A stretch of 64,000 nt of DNA from assembly GCA_010672785.1 (NCBI GenBank), contig JAAHFX010000005.1, positions 283,634 to 347,633 on the forward strand, read 5' to 3'. The notes beneath the pieces are model-generated. The model was not told where the DNA came from and ran no database searches. It saw nothing but the letters and a program-made list of their open reading frames with translations. The stretch comes from Sphaerospermopsis sp. SIO1G1. GTDB taxonomy: Bacteria > Cyanobacteriota > Cyanobacteriia > Cyanobacteriales > Nostocaceae. The translations under genes and the position numbers were made by a program. Each line of letters opens with the position of its first letter. The first letter of the stretch is position 1. This document shows positions 49,008 through 58,123 of the stretch, piece by piece.

Positions 49008-49425
49008 GTTTTACTGTTAGCAAAGTTTGCCATTAGGCGTAAATTAATACAGGGTGTAGGGTGTGGGAAAAATTAACTCTCAGGACTTACGCAAAATCTA
49101 CTTCCAATAGTGTCAGAACTTACGCAAAATATCTCTCAAACTTCCTATCTTCGTGTTCTTTGCGTCCTTCGTGGTTCATTCTTTCGTAACTTCTGCGTAA
49201 GTCCTAAATGTCATTGCAACAAAAGGAAGCAATCTAAAACCAAATCACCAATCACCAATCAGATGGGATGAGGGGATGAGGGGATGAGGGGGTGAAATTT
49301 CTTTACCTATTCCCAATCACCAATCACTTTCTCAGCAAGACCTAAATATAGAAACAAATTAAAGGTTTAACAGTTTAATCTATACGTAAGTCCTGCAATA
49401 GAAAGTTGATCATTTTTGGAGATAT
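49008..49425. other. intergenic region with nested repeats
   Basis: No gene is seen. It holds a nested pair of MITE-like elements (49082-49245), GGGATGAGGGGATGAGG units at 49262-49293 and ATCACCAATC units. Confidence 0.6.
49082..49245 (-). repeat. family A element split by a family D element
   Basis: AGGACTTACGCAAAATCTAC at 49082 to TGTC at 49114 is the start of a reversed family A copy. Its other part resumes at 49206 with AAATGTCATTGCAACAAAAG. Between them, 49115-49205 is a 91-bp unit with ends AGAACTTACGCA and TGCGTAAGTCCT and the middle CTTCGTGTTCTTTGCGTCC. TGTC appears on both sides and could be a target duplication. Confidence 0.7.
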
Positions 49426-50814
49426 ATGATGATCTCAACCACAACAAACCCTTTTCTTGATGGCAACTTTGCCCCCATTAACCAAGAAATCACCACACAA
49501 GACCTAAAAATCATCGGTGAACTACCCCCTGATCTCTCTGGAATATTTGTTCGTAATGGCCCAAACCCCCAACACCCACCCATCGGTGAATATCACTGGT
49601 TTGATGGTGATGGAATGTTACATGGTGTAGAAATTAATAATGGTAAAGCCACATACCGCAACCGTTATGTCTACACTAGAGGCTGGAAAATAGAAAACGA
49701 AGTCGGCAAAGCTGTATGGACTGGGTTGTTAGAACCACCACAAATAGACAACCCCTACGGGCCAGGAAAAAACACCGCCAACACAGCCCTAGTTTGGCAC
49801 GCAGGGCAATTCTTAGCATTGTGGGAAGGAGGCGCACCCCACAATATCCAACTCCCTGAATTAGCAACCATTGGTGAATATACTTTTAATAATCAACTCA
49901 CCACCTCTTTTACTGCTCACCCCAAAGTAGATCCCATCACTGGGGAAATGATGTTTTTGAGTTATTCTTTCACACCTCCATACTTACAATATGGTGTGGT
50001 TTCTGCCGAAGGTGAAATCTTAAGAACAGTACCCATAGAAATACCAATGGGTGTGATGATGCACGATTTTGCCATCACGAAAAACTATACAATTTTCATG
50101 GATCTGCCTCTAACTATCAGCCCAGAAAGAATGCAGCGGGGAGAACCAATGATAATGTTTGAGAGCGATCGCCCTAGTCGTTTTGGTATTGTTCCCCGTC
50201 ACGGAGATAATGGCAGTATCCAATGGTTTGAAAGTCCCTCCTGCTACATCTTTCATACCATGAACGCCTACGAAGAAGGAGATGAAGTAATACTTATTGC
50301 TTGTCGGATGAATTCCACTACTGTATTAGACAGTAATTCATCAACCGATACCAACGCGGATATTCCCTTTTTATATCGCTGGCAGTTTAACCTGCGTACA
50401 GGGATAGTTACAGAAACAGCATTAGATACTGTACCCTCAGAATTTCCCCGCATTAATGAAAACTACACTGGCAGAAAAACCCAGTATGGTTATACAGGAA
50501 AAATAGCTGAAAATTCCTTACCTTTATTTACGGGAATAATCAAGTACAATTTTCATCTTGGTACAACTCAAACCCATGAATTTGGACAGGGAAGATATGG
50601 AGGTGAACCTGTTTTTGCCCCTCGTGAAAATGCAGCTTCAGAAGATGATGGTTGGTTAATTACCTTTGTGTATGATGAAAATACTGAAACCTCTGAATTA
50701 GTAGTCATCAATGCTCAAGATATTACCAGTGAAACTGTTGCCAGAGTTATAATTCCTCAACGAGTACCCTATGGTTTTCATGGTACTTGGGTTGCTCAAC
50801 AACAATTAATATAA
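49426..50814 (+). CDS. carotenoid oxygenase (RPE65/CCD family)
   Basis: 462 residues. The opening GELPPDLSGIFVRNGPNPQ is typical. The four iron-binding histidines can be placed in TAHPKVDP, MMHDFAIT, IFHTMNAYEEGDE and YGFHGTW. The family cuts carotenoids or apocarotenals to aldehydes such as retinal; which substrate is used cannot be read from sequence alone. The protein is cytosolic or membrane-associated and complete. It ends at a heptamer array that starts two bases behind its stop codon. Confidence 0.93.
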   Translation: MMISTTTNPFLDGNFAPINQEITTQDLKIIGELPPDLSGIFVRNGPNPQHPPIGEYHWFDGDGMLHGVEINNGKATYRNRYVYTRGWKIENEVGKAVWTGLLEPPQIDNPYGPGKNTANTALVWHAGQFLALWEGGAPHNIQLPELATIGEYTFNNQLTTSFTAHPKVDPITGEMMFLSYSFTPPYLQYGVVSAEGEILRTVPIEIPMGVMMHDFAITKNYTIFMDLPLTISPERMQRGEPMIMFESDRPSRFGIVPRHGDNGSIQWFESPSCYIFHTMNAYEEGDEVILIACRMNSTTVLDSNSSTDTNADIPFLYRWQFNLRTGIVTETALDTVPSEFPRINENYTGRKTQYGYTGKIAENSLPLFTGIIKYNFHLGTTQTHEFGQGRYGGEPVFAPRENAASEDDGWLITFVYDENTETSELVVINAQDITSETVARVIIPQRVPYGFHGTWVAQQQLI

Positions 50815-50815
50815 T

Positions 50816-51023
50816 CATCAGTTATCAGTTATCAGTTATCAGTTATCAGTTATCAGTTATCAGTTATCAGTTATCAGTTATTAGTTATCAGTTATCAGTT
50901 ATCAGTTATCAGTTATCAGTTATCAGTTATCAGTTATCAGTTATCAGTTATCAGTTATCAGTTATCAGTTATCAGTTATTAGTTATCAGTTATCAGTTAT
51001 CAGTTATCAGTTATCAGTTATCA
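50816..51023. repeat. heptamer tandem repeat (CAGTTAT)n
   Basis: About 29 head-to-tail copies. Two units carry the same C to T change (TTAGTTA) at 50882 and 50980, exactly 14 units apart. The array is followed by CACCAATCACCAATTACC units up to the next ATG. Confidence 0.95.
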
Positions 51024-51070
51024 CTGTTCACCAGTTACCAATCACCAATCACCAATTACCAACTATTAGT

Positions 51071-52126
51071 ATGCCTAAAAAAACTAAGTCTGCATCACCA
51101 AAACCCACAACAACACACTTAGCACTCTCAGACCTACATATACATTTAAAATCTTTGGAAAAAGATCATCAATCATTACTTAAAAAGATTAAAAAGAAAC
51201 GTACAGAGTTAAATAACTTTGTAGAAAAAATGCGGTCTTTGGCTACGGAAATGTTTCAAAAAATGCAGCCTAGCCTTGAAAAAAGATCAGCATTAGATCA
51301 AGAAATTCATCATCTATTTGACGAAATATTTAAAACTAGAAAATTTGGTAAAACTACTAGCAAGAAAATACAATCTCTGTACATGAGTTTGCAAATGGAA
51401 GGGATTATTAGTCCCAAATCTTCTAGTGAAGAAGATGATGATTCAGAGTTAGATGAATTATTTGAAAATTCAGAACCAAGTAATCAAGATCACAATCAAA
51501 AGCATTATGAATATTGGCACGTAGATAATGAATCAGAAACCCCATCCGCACCAAGAACAGAAGACTCTAAAAAAATTAGACAAACATTTTTAAAACTTGC
51601 AGAAATCTTTCATCCCGATAAAGTCAGAGATAATGAAACCCATAAATCTCATACAGAAATCATGAAAGAAATCAACAAAGCTTATCAAGAAGGTGATTTA
51701 GCTAGACTACTAGAAATTGAACGTAAACATGAAGTAGGGGATAATATTGATAATAACAGCGAAGATGACCTATCCCAACGATGTAAAAAATTAGAACAGC
51801 AAAACGAAATTCTCCAAAATCAATATGATAAATTAAAAGCAGAATTACGATTAGCTAAAAACACCCCAGAAGGAGCAATGGTGGCAGAGTTTCGTAAAGC
51901 AGAAAAACAAGGATTCAAACCCTTTGATTTCATGTTAAAAACTTTAGATATACAAATTAATATAATTAGAGAAGTTCGTGATTTTGTCAAAGATTTTAAA
52001 GATAAAAAAATAACAATTAAAGACTTTCTAGCTGGCCCTGAAAGTCTACAGGATGATGAGGATGAAATCATGGAATCACTGTTAGAGGAATTGATGGAAG
52101 AGATGGGAGAAGTATTTATTTTTTAG
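51071..52126 (+). CDS. J-domain-containing coiled-coil protein
   Basis: 351 residues. A basic N-terminus leads into a coiled coil (about 25-75). A Ser/Asp/Glu-rich segment (about 115-160) and a J-like domain (about 167-215) follow, with the HPD tripeptide in AEIFHPDKVRDN and a closing NKAYQEGDLARLLEI. A second coil (about 235-265) and an acidic tail complete it. The HPD motif means it probably stimulates an Hsp70 (DnaK) ATPase; the client is unknown. It is not a classical DnaJ: no Gly/Phe or zinc part. It directly follows the repeat array. Confidence 0.85.
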   Translation: MPKKTKSASPKPTTTHLALSDLHIHLKSLEKDHQSLLKKIKKKRTELNNFVEKMRSLATEMFQKMQPSLEKRSALDQEIHHLFDEIFKTRKFGKTTSKKIQSLYMSLQMEGIISPKSSSEEDDDSELDELFENSEPSNQDHNQKHYEYWHVDNESETPSAPRTEDSKKIRQTFLKLAEIFHPDKVRDNETHKSHTEIMKEINKAYQEGDLARLLEIERKHEVGDNIDNNSEDDLSQRCKKLEQQNEILQNQYDKLKAELRLAKNTPEGAMVAEFRKAEKQGFKPFDFMLKTLDIQINIIREVRDFVKDFKDKKITIKDFLAGPESLQDDEDEIMESLLEELMEEMGEVFIF

Positions 52127-52235
52127 TATTATGTTTGCAACTGTTATAAATTCATGTGTTCAGATACTTCCTGAATCACCCTTCATGGTATCCCTGCATT
52201 TGACATCTGGGTTACACCATGAATCTTGACGTATT

Positions 52236-53057
52236 TTATGATTGTGAAACTAAATTGACAAACTCCTGTAAAGTCTGACCATATTTTTCTCCTGCCACAT
52301 AATCAAAATCATTATGTTTTGCTGAGTCTACCCATAACGAAAGTTTAGGTGATTTGACAGCAGCAAACAATTCTTTACCATGTTTGAATGGGACAATTTC
52401 ATCTTGTTTACCGTGCATCACTAATACAGGACATTTCACTTTAGCAATTTTACTAAGATTATTGAATTTATCAAAAGGTAAAATTCTGATAGGAACAACC
52501 ACCCGAAAAGCTGAGGTAAAGGCACTTTCCAACACTAAACCCCCCACAGGTTTCCTTGCAGCTAAGTCTACCGCTGAACCACCACCCACAGAACGGCCAA
52601 ACACTATGATTTTTTCCGGTTTAATGTTTAAATTTTGGGTCAGATAATTGTAGGCAGTATCCACATCTTCATAAGCTGAAGTTTCCGAAGGTTTTCCTTG
52701 ACTTGTTCCGTAACCACGGTAGTCATAAGCGAAAACATTGAAACCTAAACCCCTTAATTTTACTAAAGTGGGGCGAATACGTCCCAAATCTTCAGCATTG
52801 CCGTGGATATACATGATTGTATATTTAGCAGAAGTATTTTGCAGATAAATCGCAGAAATTAGCTGATTGTCTTTAGTTTCAAGCTTAATAATCTCTTTTG
52901 TATCTTGATAGCTAGATTTTGGAGGCAAAAAAATCATGCTATCTGCTCGGAAATAGACATATACTGCAAAAAAAGTATAGATAAATACTAAAGATACTAG
53001 CATTCTCTGCCAAGTTAAATCCCCAATTAATAGTTTTCTGAGGCGTTGTTTATTCAT
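52236..53057 (-). CDS. alpha/beta hydrolase, membrane-anchored
   Basis: 273 residues with one N-terminal membrane segment (about 17-35). The nucleophile serine is in FGRSVGGGSA, the acid probably in GKQDEIVPF and the histidine in SAKHNDFDYV. YIHGNAEDLGRIRPTL carries the oxyanion loop. The layout is that of the BEM46/ABHD13-type hydrolases. Substrate unknown. It is divergent from rpmB with 48 bases between them. Confidence 0.88.
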   Translation of the reverse strand: MNKQRLRKLLIGDLTWQRMLVSLVFIYTFFAVYVYFRADSMIFLPPKSSYQDTKEIIKLETKDNQLISAIYLQNTSAKYTIMYIHGNAEDLGRIRPTLVKLRGLGFNVFAYDYRGYGTSQGKPSETSAYEDVDTAYNYLTQNLNIKPEKIIVFGRSVGGGSAVDLAARKPVGGLVLESAFTSAFRVVVPIRILPFDKFNNLSKIAKVKCPVLVMHGKQDEIVPFKHGKELFAAVKSPKLSLWVDSAKHNDFDYVAGEKYGQTLQEFVNLVSQS

Positions 53058-53105
53058 AGTTTAGAATGGAAAGGTTGTACTCAAATAGCTATTCGGAGAA
53101 TATAA

Positions 53106-53342
53106 ATGTCTCGTCGTTGTCAATTGACTGGTAAAAAAGCTAATAATGCCATGTCCATTTCCCACTCCCACCGTCGTACCAAGCGTCTACAACACGCTAA
53201 CCTACAAAATAAACGCATTTGGTGGCCTGGTGGTAATCGTTGGGTGAAACTAAAACTTTCCACTAAAGCTATTAAAACCCTCGACAACAAAGGTATCGAG
53301 GCGATGGCAAAAGAAGCTGGTATCAATTTGAATAATTACTAA
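53106..53342 (+). CDS. rpmB: 50S ribosomal protein L28
   Basis: 78 residues, basic. It opens [20 protein letters not shown] and continues [20 protein letters not shown], as in bacterial L28. It is part of the large ribosomal subunit. It stands alone with AGAATATAA upstream; no rpmG is next to it. Confidence 0.96.
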   Translation: MSRRCQLTGKKANNAMSISHSHRRTKRLQHANLQNKRIWWPGGNRWVKLKLSTKAIKTLDNKGIEAMAKEAGINLNNY

Positions 53343-53743
53343 TTTTTTAGTGTCGCTGATGGAGTGTCTGTTGATGCTCCATTCTGTTTTTGTGTTTCTC
53401 TACTTAGAGTTTGTCACAAAAAGTTATCTGTAAAGATTAGGGAACAGGGAACAGGGAACAGTAAACAGTGAACAGTAAACAGTGAACAGTTTTAGCGTAT
53501 TGGTAAGAAAAGAATTTTCATCGAAAGTGTAAGGTTTTCAAGCACTGATCCTCAAATACAGCAGATTTCGTTGCTATGAGGTACAAATCATAATCATGAA
53601 ACTATTGTGGGGTAGGTATCCTGTGTGGGGTGGGTATCTTGCCTGCCAATAATGTATCTCATAACACCGGAAAACTCTGTATATCGCACTTTTAAAATTT
53701 CAAATCGCCTAAAATCCTTTGCCGGCAATGTTTTCATATTTAT

Positions 53744-53834
53744 AGGACTTACACATTTTCATGAAACGTCGGGGTTTGAGATTGCTTGCTTTCGTCACAA
53801 TGACAGTGTTTGTCGTGGATATTGCGTAAGTCCT
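53744..53834 (+). repeat. MITE-like element family A, copy 6
   Basis: 91 bp with well-kept ends: AGGACTTACACATTTTCATG at the left and TATTGCGTAAGTCCT at the right. It contains GAAACGTCGGGG, GAGATTGCTTGC and CACAATGACAGTGTTT. Confidence 0.85.
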
Positions 53835-53924
53835 GTTATAAACAAAAAGTTTGATACACAAGATTAAGTACCTAAGCAAAATTAATTTAACATTTTCGGA
53901 ACAAACAAAAATATCCGTAACTCT

Positions 53925-54075
53925 TCCCTATTCCCTGTTCCCTGTTCCCTGTTTACTGTTCCCTGTTCCCTGTTTACTGTTCACTGTTCCCTGTTCCCTG
54001 TTCCCTGTTCCCTGTTTACTGTTCACTGTTCCCTGTTCACTGTTTACTGTTCACTGTTCACTGTTTACTGTTCCC
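53925..54075. repeat. heptamer tandem repeat (CCCTGTT and variants)
   Basis: About 21 units made of CCCTGTT, TTTACTGTT and TCACTGTT pieces in mixed order. It is the longest array of this type in the window. Confidence 0.9.
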
Positions 54076-54262
54076 TCTGCTAAATATGAAATTTATTTTG
54101 CACCACTACTTAACAGAGATAAAAATAACCAATCACCCTAGATTACCGACTAGTTAATCCTAAAAACTATTTTTTCCCAGATAAAAAATATTAAGCTGGT
54201 AATATAGCACGTTCCAACATTACCGAAAAATCTCACTGGCTAACTTACGTTTTAACTCAATT

Positions 54263-55714
54263 ATGTTTGATGCACTATCTGACCGTTTAGAATCTGCCTG
54301 GAAAAAACTGCGGGGACAGGATAAAATCTCTGACTCTAATATTCAAGACGCATTGCGAGAAGTGCGTCGGGCGTTATTGGAGGCTGATGTTAACCTCCAG
54401 GTAGTTAAAAATTTTATTTCAGAAGTCGAAACCAAAGCCCAGGGAGCAGATGTAATAGCTGGCGTGCGCCCTGACCAACAGTTTATTAAAATTGTCCATG
54501 ATGAATTAGTACAGGTGATGGGGGAAGAAAATGTACCCCTAGCAGAAGTAGAAGGAAAAACCACAGTTGTCTTGATGGCAGGTTTACAGGGTACTGGTAA
54601 AACCACCGCCACCGCTAAATTAGCCCTACACCTACGCAAATTAGACCGTAATTGTTTATTAGTAGCGACAGACGTATATCGTCCCGCGGCGATTGATCAG
54701 TTAATAACTTTAGGTAAACAAATTGACATACCCGTATTTGAAATGGGTAGAGATGCTGATCCTGTAGAAATTGCCCGTCAAGGGGTAGAACAGGCCAAAG
54801 CAGAAGGAATCAATACAGTAATCGTGGATACTGCGGGGCGATTACAAATTGACCAAGATATGATGGCAGAATTAGCCAACATCAAGTCAACCATTGAACC
54901 AGATGAAACCCTGTTAGTTGTGGATGCAATGACAGGTCAAGAAGCAGCTAGCCTCACCCATACCTTTCATGAGCAAATAGGTATTACTGGGGCAATCCTC
55001 ACTAAAATGGACGGTGATAGCCGGGGTGGAGCAGCCTTATCAGTACGACAAATTTCTGGCGCACCGATTAAATTTATTGGTGTGGGTGAAAAAGTTGAGG
55101 CACTGCAACCCTTCTACCCTGATCGTATGGCCTCCCGCATCTTGGGCATGGGTGACGTTCTCACCTTAGTAGAAAAAGCCCAAGAAGAAATTGACATCGC
55201 TGATGCCGAAAAAATGCAGGAGAAAATGCTGTCAGCAAAGTTTGATTTTACAGACTTTCTGAAACAGCTACGCCTAATGAAAAACATGGGTTCATTGGGT
55301 GGGATCATGAAATTAATTCCTGGCATGGGTAAACTCTCCGATGACCAGTTAAAACAGGGAGAAACTCAGCTAAAACGCTGTGAGTCCATGATTAATTCCA
55401 TGACTAAACAGGAAAGGAAAGATCCAGAATTATTAGCCAGTTCTCCCAGTCGCAGACGACGTATAGCCTCTGGTTCAGGTTATAAAGAATCAGATGTGAG
55501 TAAATTGGTAGCAGACTTCCAAAAAATGCGAGCCATGATGCAGCAAATGGGACAGGGTAACTTCCCTGGAATGCCAGGAATGGGAGGTATGGGCAACCCC
55601 CTAGCCGCAGGTGGAAATCGTCGTACTGCACCTGGTTGGCGTGGTTATCCTGGCGGTACACCTGTGAAAAAGAAAAAGAAAGAGAAAAAGAAAAAAGGTT
55701 TTGGCACACTTTAA
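54263..55714 (+). CDS. ffh: signal recognition particle protein Ffh
   Basis: Ffh (SRP54) binds signal sequences of nascent membrane proteins and, with the SRP RNA and FtsY, brings them to the membrane. The 483-residue protein has an N domain and a GTPase with GLQGTGKTT, DTAGR and TKMDGDSRGG. A Met-rich M domain (about 330-450) follows, with GMPGMGGMG near the end and a very basic Lys tail. It is full length. The SRP RNA gene was not found in the window. Confidence 0.97.
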   Translation: MFDALSDRLESAWKKLRGQDKISDSNIQDALREVRRALLEADVNLQVVKNFISEVETKAQGADVIAGVRPDQQFIKIVHDELVQVMGEENVPLAEVEGKTTVVLMAGLQGTGKTTATAKLALHLRKLDRNCLLVATDVYRPAAIDQLITLGKQIDIPVFEMGRDADPVEIARQGVEQAKAEGINTVIVDTAGRLQIDQDMMAELANIKSTIEPDETLLVVDAMTGQEAASLTHTFHEQIGITGAILTKMDGDSRGGAALSVRQISGAPIKFIGVGEKVEALQPFYPDRMASRILGMGDVLTLVEKAQEEIDIADAEKMQEKMLSAKFDFTDFLKQLRLMKNMGSLGGIMKLIPGMGKLSDDQLKQGETQLKRCESMINSMTKQERKDPELLASSPSRRRRIASGSGYKESDVSKLVADFQKMRAMMQQMGQGNFPGMPGMGGMGNPLAAGGNRRTAPGWRGYPGGTPVKKKKKEKKKKGFGTL

Positions 55715-55840
55715 GTGATTGGTGACTGGTGATTGGTGATTGGTGACTGGTGATTGGTGACTGGTGATTGGTGATTGGGTAAATTTCTTAATTACGAATT
55801 ACGAATTACGAATTACGAATTACGAATTACGAATTACTAA
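55713..55840. repeat. tandem repeats (TGATTGG and TTACGAA types)
   Basis: GTGATTGGTGACTGGT-type units are followed by about six TTACGAA heptamers between ffh and rpsP. This is the same two-part composition as behind gap1 (2771-2922). Confidence 0.9.
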
Positions 55841-55982
55841 AGGTGACTGGTGACTGGGAAAGAATTTTCTCCCCACCTCCCCACCTCCCCACCTAACCAT
55901 CTCCCTTTCTCCACTAAGCGTGCTACAATTATCATTTCAGTCAAAAAATTATTACCCAAAAACAGGACAACGAGTTTTCAAA

Positions 55983-56243
55983 ATGATCAAACTGCGCTTG
56001 AAGCGATTTGGTAAAAAGCGGGAAGCAAGCTACCGTATCATTGCTATTAATAACCTAGCTCGTCGTGATGGTCGTCCCTTAGAAGAACTAGGATTTTATA
56101 ACCCCAGAACAGACGAAGTACGATTAAACGAAGAACGTATCGTCAAGCGACTACAACAAGGCGCTCAACCAACTGATACCGTGCGTCGGATTCTCGTAAA
56201 AGCTAATATTTTTGAACAAGTCAGTGCAAAACCCGCATCGTAA
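55983..56243 (+). CDS. rpsP: 30S ribosomal protein S16
   Basis: 86 residues, beginning [20 protein letters not shown]; the family pattern [20 protein letters not shown] follows. I use ATG 55983; the longer frame from 55920 adds 21 residues not found in S16. It is followed immediately by a KH-domain gene, a pairing often seen in bacteria. Confidence 0.96.
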   Translation: MIKLRLKRFGKKREASYRIIAINNLARRDGRPLEELGFYNPRTDEVRLNEERIVKRLQQGAQPTDTVRRILVKANIFEQVSAKPAS

Positions 56244-56250
56244 TTTGGAG

Positions 56251-56637
56251 ATGAGATTATCAAAAACCAGCCCTAATTATGTGGGTCTGGTCAAGTTTCT
56301 AGTGCAGCCGTTTTTAGAATCGCCTGAGTCTCTCAGCGTTGATTGCGAAATGTCTTATAGCCTTAATCGGGCTTGGATTCGTATTGCTTTCGACCCTACA
56401 GACAAAGGAAAAGTATTTGGTCGGTGGGGACGTAATATTCAAGCTATTAGGACTGTAATTGCCACAGCCGCAGAATTAGCTGGACAAACAGTATACTTGG
56501 ATATCTATGGCAGTAATTCTCAAAGTCGTGAAAGTCTGTCTTTTGATGGAGAACAGGAAGAAAGGATACCCCCACCAAGATCCAGAGATAGAAGTAGTAG
56601 CATCCCTAGACCCATTGCTAAACCTCGCTTACGCTAA
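56251..56637 (+). CDS. khpA: KH-domain RNA-binding protein (KhpA-like)
   Basis: About 128 residues. NYVGLVKFLVQPFLESPESL opens the fold and KGKVFGRWGRNIQAIRTVI is the KH loop (GRWGRN in place of GKxGR). The C-terminal tail (about 90-128) is Ser/Arg/Pro-rich. In other bacteria KhpA binds many RNAs with KhpB. ATG 56251 has GGAG directly against it, which is too close, so an upstream TTG at 56212 overlapping rpsP is possible. It is likely in one transcript with rpsP. Confidence 0.85.
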   Translation: MRLSKTSPNYVGLVKFLVQPFLESPESLSVDCEMSYSLNRAWIRIAFDPTDKGKVFGRWGRNIQAIRTVIATAAELAGQTVYLDIYGSNSQSRESLSFDGEQEERIPPPRSRDRSSSIPRPIAKPRLR

Positions 56638-56994
56638 TTATCAGCAAAAAGTAAGCAGTATGGATAAATAATCCTAAACTGAGCAAGATTGAGAAATATG
56701 ACAATTAAATTTGTCTCATATTTTCTCAATCCCTCTTTGTAAAGGAAAACACAAAGTTTCTAACTCCTATTAAGGGTTTGATGAATAAATCTGAAAACAT
56801 TAAAAATTCAAGATTTTAGGTGATTGAAATTTAGAAAAGTACAAGATATTTGGGGATAAATGTTTGAAAACTTTGCACTTGTTTTGAAAATTTAAACTTA
56901 CCAACTGTCTAAAACTGTTCCCTGCTCCTTCCTGTTCCCTAACCTCCACAGATTACTTTTTAAGCAACCCCTATTTATCTATCTATTAAAAACT
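56638..56994. other. intergenic region, no gene seen
   Basis: AT-rich. TTCCCTG-type units lie at about 56918-56940. The paired GAGAAATATGACAATTAAAT and TTGTCTCATATTTTCTC pieces at 56689-56730 could form a hairpin ending the rpsP-khpA transcript, but a clean T run is missing. Confidence 0.45.
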
Positions 56995-57948
56995 ATGGCA
57001 GGTGCTTTTACAATTCAGCTACCTGATATTCCTAGTGCGATCGCTCTAGCAGGATATGGGGAAGCAAATCTGAAATTTCTGTCTCAACAAACTGGAGCTA
57101 CTTTAGTTTTGCGGGGACAAGAATTATTAATTACTGGTACAGAAAAACAAATTGATTTAGCAACGCGGTTAGTGCGATCGCTAGAAAAAATCTGGAGTAA
57201 AGGCAACGATATCTCCACAGCCGATATTTTAACAGCCCGTCAAGCTCTAGATACCGACCGTGAAGGTGAATTACTAGACTTACAACAAGATATTCTGGCT
57301 AAAACCCGTCGCTCTCAAGAAATTCGCGCTAAAACTTTTCGTCAAAAAAGATATATTGAATCTCTCCGTAAATGCGATCTCACCTTTGGTATCGGGCCAG
57401 CAGGAACAGGTAAAACCTATCTTGCGGTAGTTGTTGCTGTTCAACAATTACTATCTAATAAATTTGAAAGATTAATTTTAACCCGTCCAGCAGTAGAAGC
57501 AGGAGAAAAACTAGGATTTTTACCAGGAGACTTACAACAAAAAGTTAACCCCTATCTCCGTCCTCTCTATGATGCCATTAATGAATTTATAGACCCGGAA
57601 AAAGTCCCAAATTTGATGGAACGAGGAATTATTGAAGTTGCTCCCTTGGCATATATGCGAGGAAGAACCTTAAATAACTCTTTTATTATTGTTGATGAAG
57701 CACAAAATACCACAGCGGCGCAAATGAAAATGGTACTAACTCGTTTAGGTTTTGGCTCACGTATGGTAATTACTGGAGACATCACCCAAACTGATTTACC
57801 AATACACCAACAGTCAGGACTAATAATGGCTGTAAAAATCTTAAAACACGTTGAAGGGATAGCTTTTTGTGAATTTAACCAAAAAGATGTTGTACGTCAT
57901 CCCTTAGTACAAAGAATTGTAGCTGCTTACGAACAACACGAAAAGTAG
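56995..57948 (+). CDS. PhoH-like ATPase
   Basis: 317 residues. An N-terminal KH-like part (about 1-90) precedes the PhoH domain with Walker A GPAGTGKTYLA and Walker B FIIVDEAQN. GFLPGDLQQKVNPYLRPLYD and GDITQTDLP follow, all highly typical. PhoH proteins are RNA-linked ATPases of uncertain role. They are often near ribosome-maturation genes, which agrees with the ffh-rpsP-khpA neighbourhood. Confidence 0.93.
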   Translation: MAGAFTIQLPDIPSAIALAGYGEANLKFLSQQTGATLVLRGQELLITGTEKQIDLATRLVRSLEKIWSKGNDISTADILTARQALDTDREGELLDLQQDILAKTRRSQEIRAKTFRQKRYIESLRKCDLTFGIGPAGTGKTYLAVVVAVQQLLSNKFERLILTRPAVEAGEKLGFLPGDLQQKVNPYLRPLYDAINEFIDPEKVPNLMERGIIEVAPLAYMRGRTLNNSFIIVDEAQNTTAAQMKMVLTRLGFGSRMVITGDITQTDLPIHQQSGLIMAVKILKHVEGIAFCEFNQKDVVRHPLVQRIVAAYEQHEK

Positions 57949-57951
57949 TAA

Positions 57952-58097
57952 CTTGGTGATTGGTGATTGGTGATTGGAGAGGGGAAGAGTGGGAGAGGGG
58001 AAGAGTGGGGGAGTGGGAATCTTAATTTAATTAGTAATTACGAATTACGTAAGCGTTGCTCTCCCGAAGGGAGCATTACGAATTACGAATTACCAAA
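57952..58097. repeat. tandem repeats with an inserted hairpin
   Basis: TGATTGG units, then GGGAAGAGTGGGAGA units, then TTACGAA units. The TTACGAA run is interrupted by a short insertion (about 58050-58075) containing GCTCTCCCGAAGGGAGC, which can fold into a hairpin. Confidence 0.75.
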
Positions 58098-58123
58098 GGT
58101 AACTGATAAAAAGTTTTCTAACT

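Larger units (their letters stand above)
53343..54262. other. long repeat-rich region between rpmB and ffh
   Basis: No gene is supported. It contains AACAGTGAACAGTAA units at about 53440-53488, two GTGGGGTAGGTATCCTG-type units at 53606-53646, the family A copy at 53744-53834, and a long CCCTGTT/TTTACTG/TTCACTG array at about 53925-54075. Open frames here run through the repeats and are not real. Confidence 0.7.

Noticed and set aside
50816..51023. Regular short repeats taken as a CRISPR array
   Set aside because: Seven-base units follow each other without spacers, so these are simple tandem repeats.
50787..51122. Open frame with repeated VISYQLS
   Set aside because: A seven-base repeat without stops stays open in several frames; it overlaps two real genes at its ends and has no start signal.
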